64,000 nucleotides of DNA from Corallococcus macrosporus (GTDB taxonomy: Bacteria; Myxococcota; Myxococcia; Myxococcales; Myxococcaceae), in assembly GCF_017302985.1 (NCBI RefSeq), contig NZ_JAFIMU010000009.1, positions 496,001-560,000 of the forward strand, in the 5' to 3' direction. This document shows, piece by piece, positions 62,592-64,000 of this stretch (positions within the stretch are counted from its first letter, which is position 1; every line of letters begins with the position of its first letter). The notes under the pieces were generated by a model. The model did no database searches, was not told the DNA's origin, and saw only the letters and a list, made by a program, of their open reading frames with translations. The position numbers were made by a program, and so were the translations under genes.

Positions 62592-64000
62592 ATGACGCGC
62601 CCCGGGTCCGAGCAGGTGCCTCGGAGCGAGCGCAAGCCGCTGTACGTGAAGGTGGTGACCCAGCCGGCGCTGCATGGCTGCTGGTCCGTCAACATCAGCG
62701 AGACGGGCATCGGGCTCATCGCCACGCCGCGCCGGCCGTCGGAGGGCCCGCACGAGAACGAGCCGGTGGAGATGGCCTTCTCGCTGCCGGACACGGGCGC
62801 CCACGTGCGCGTCCACGGGGTGGTGCGCTGGCGTCATGACACGGCGAGCGGCGGGGGCACCGTCGCGGCGCTGGGCATCAGCTTCGGCGCCTTCGACGCC
62901 GCGGATGGCGTGAAGCTGGCGCGCTACCTGGCCACGTCCCACCTGCAGGTGGTGACCGCCTTCGCGTCGGAGGACGAGTCCCGCGCGGTGCGCCAGTCCC
63001 TGGACGGCGTGGCCACGCCGCACTTCGCCGCCACCGCGGAGGACGTGCACGCGCTGCTCACGCGCGGGGACATGGCGGCGCTGCTGGTGTGCGGCCAGGA
63101 CGAGTCGCGGGCGCTCGCGCTGGTGGAGTCCCTGGCGGAGCTGCGCGCGGAGGTGGACCCCACGGGGGCGGGGCCGCCCAGCGACCTGGCCTCGCGCATC
63201 GTCTACTGCGCCCCGGCGGCCCCGGAGCGGCTGGTGGCCCTCTTCAACACCGGCCGCATCTACCGGGCGCTGGGGCCGTGGCCGGATCCGGACGTCATGC
63301 GCGAGGCGGTGCTCCAGGCCGGGCGCGAGCACGGCTTCCGCACGGAGCAGTGGCGCATGGCGCTGGAGCTGGAGCGCAACCTCATGCGCGAGCGCGCCCT
63401 GGCCCAGGCCCCGGTGGGCGGCCCGGGCCGCCACGGGGAGGACGTGGGCTTCCGCAGCCCGCCCATGCAGCGCGTGATGGAGATGGTGCGCCTGGTGGCC
63501 CCCCACCGGGTGGCGGTGCTGCTGCAGGGCGAGACGGGCACCGGCAAGGAGGTGCTGGCGCGCATCCTCCACCGGCTCTCCGGCCGGGGGGACCTGCCGC
63601 TCGTGGTGCAGGACTGCGGCGCGCTCACGGAGACGCTGCTGGAGAGCGAGCTGTTCGGCCACGTGAAGGGCGCCTTCACCGGCGCGGTGTCGGACCACCC
63701 GGGCCTCTTCGTGCTGGCCAACGGCGGCACCATCTTCCTGGACGAGATTGAGAACACCACGCCCAACCTCCAGGCGAAGCTCCTGCGCGTGCTGGAGACG
63801 GGCGACATCCGCCCGGTGGGCGGCACCCAGGTGCGCCACGTGGACGTGCGCGTGGTGGCCGCGAGCAACCGGGACCTGGGCGAGGAGGTGCGCGCCGGCC
63901 GCTTCCGCGCGGACCTCTTCTACCGGCTCAACAGCTTCACCATCGACATCCCGCCCCTGCGCGAGCGCCCGGAGGACATCCCGGAGCTGGCGCGCGCGTT
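62592..64000 (+). CDS. PilZ / receiver-like / sigma-54 activator (cut by window end)
   Basis: The first 469 codons of an enhancer-binding regulator; the end lies beyond the window. Residues 1-115 look like PilZ: VPRSERKPLYVKV with the basic motif, NISETGIGLIA as the D/NxSxxG motif, and WRHDT. Residues about 116-235 have the outline of a receiver (LQVVTAFASEDESRAVRQSL, ALLVCGQDESRALALVESL, FNTGRIYRALGPWPDPDVM) but no acceptor Asp. The AAA+ domain has Walker A GETGTGKE, the sigma-54 contact GAFTGA and Walker B GGTIFLDEI. Cyclic-di-GMP control of sigma-54 promoters is inferred. The C-terminal DNA-binding domain is not visible. Confidence 0.85.
   Translation, partial: MTRPGSEQVPRSERKPLYVKVVTQPALHGCWSVNISETGIGLIATPRRPSEGPHENEPVEMAFSLPDTGAHVRVHGVVRWRHDTASGGGTVAALGISFGAFDAADGVKLARYLATSHLQVVTAFASEDESRAVRQSLDGVATPHFAATAEDVHALLTRGDMAALLVCGQDESRALALVESLAELRAEVDPTGAGPPSDLASRIVYCAPAAPERLVALFNTGRIYRALGPWPDPDVMREAVLQAGREHGFRTEQWRMALELERNLMRERALAQAPVGGPGRHGEDVGFRSPPMQRVMEMVRLVAPHRVAVLLQGETGTGKEVLARILHRLSGRGDLPLVVQDCGALTETLLESELFGHVKGAFTGAVSDHPGLFVLANGGTIFLDEIENTTPNLQAKLLRVLETGDIRPVGGTQVRHVDVRVVAASNRDLGEEVRAGRFRADLFYRLNSFTIDIPPLRERPEDIPELARA

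Overview
The window is high-GC chromosomal DNA whose gene content points to a myxobacterium of the Myxococcaceae (Myxococcus/Corallococcus type). The signs are two tandem DUF2378 genes (a family I know only from Myxococcales), many small Cys-rich lipoproteins, a caspase-like protein behind an ECF sigma factor, KaiC-type signalling genes, stand-alone receivers, a PilZ/sigma-54 activator, and secreted proteases and glycan-degrading enzymes expected of a predatory soil bacterium. The assignment is inferred from gene content only.

Layout. 1-3.8 kb: glycolytic cluster gap-pgk-tpiA, then secG and tRNA-Leu(GAG) with a strong terminator. 3.8-12.4 kb: an accessory island directly after the tRNA, with visibly lower GC around 6.1-8.9 kb. 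It holds a DisA_N-like (DACNV-type) protein, a two-gene BcgI-like restriction-modification system, an IS701-family element with clear ends (9597-11077), remnants of at least three more insertion sequences, and a truncated ABC transporter. 12.4-14.7 kb: a phosphoesterase resembling RNA lariat debranching enzyme, and the DUF2378 pair. 14.7-18.7 kb: a beta-helix lipoprotein, then pirin, a LysR regulator and a divergent YceI gene. 18.7-25.5 kb: lipoproteins and an apparent operon of ECF sigma factor, membrane anti-sigma-like protein, caspase-like lipoprotein with a barrel-like C-terminus, and another lipoprotein; then OsmC.

25.5-47.3 kb: sorbosone-dehydrogenase-like protein, hemolysin III, a gene interrupted by an in-frame TGA, a chemoreceptor with a 7TM region, a VirJ/AcvB fragment, carboxylesterase, a possible toxin/lipoprotein pair, a receiver lacking its Asp, an FdhA-like dehydrogenase, a MATE transporter, a histidine kinase/KaiC/receiver operon, a GH30 enzyme with lectin domain, a FUSC protein, and a metallopeptidase/D-Ala-D-Ala-ligase pair. 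47.5-64 kb: a hybrid kinase with two kinase cores, an M28 and an M36 protease sharing a C-terminal domain, a glyoxalase-fold protein, a GT39-like membrane protein, acyl-CoA thioesterase II, lipoproteins, a polysaccharide-lyase-like protein, and the start of a PilZ/sigma-54 activator cut by the window edge.

The candidates most worth following up are the DACNV protein beside the BcgI-like system (with a pentanucleotide repeat in its leader), the sigma/anti-sigma/caspase operon, the Dbr1-like phosphoesterase, the KaiC operon, the TGA-interrupted gene and the shared exoprotease C-terminal domain. All family names come from reading the protein sequences by eye; no database search was run.
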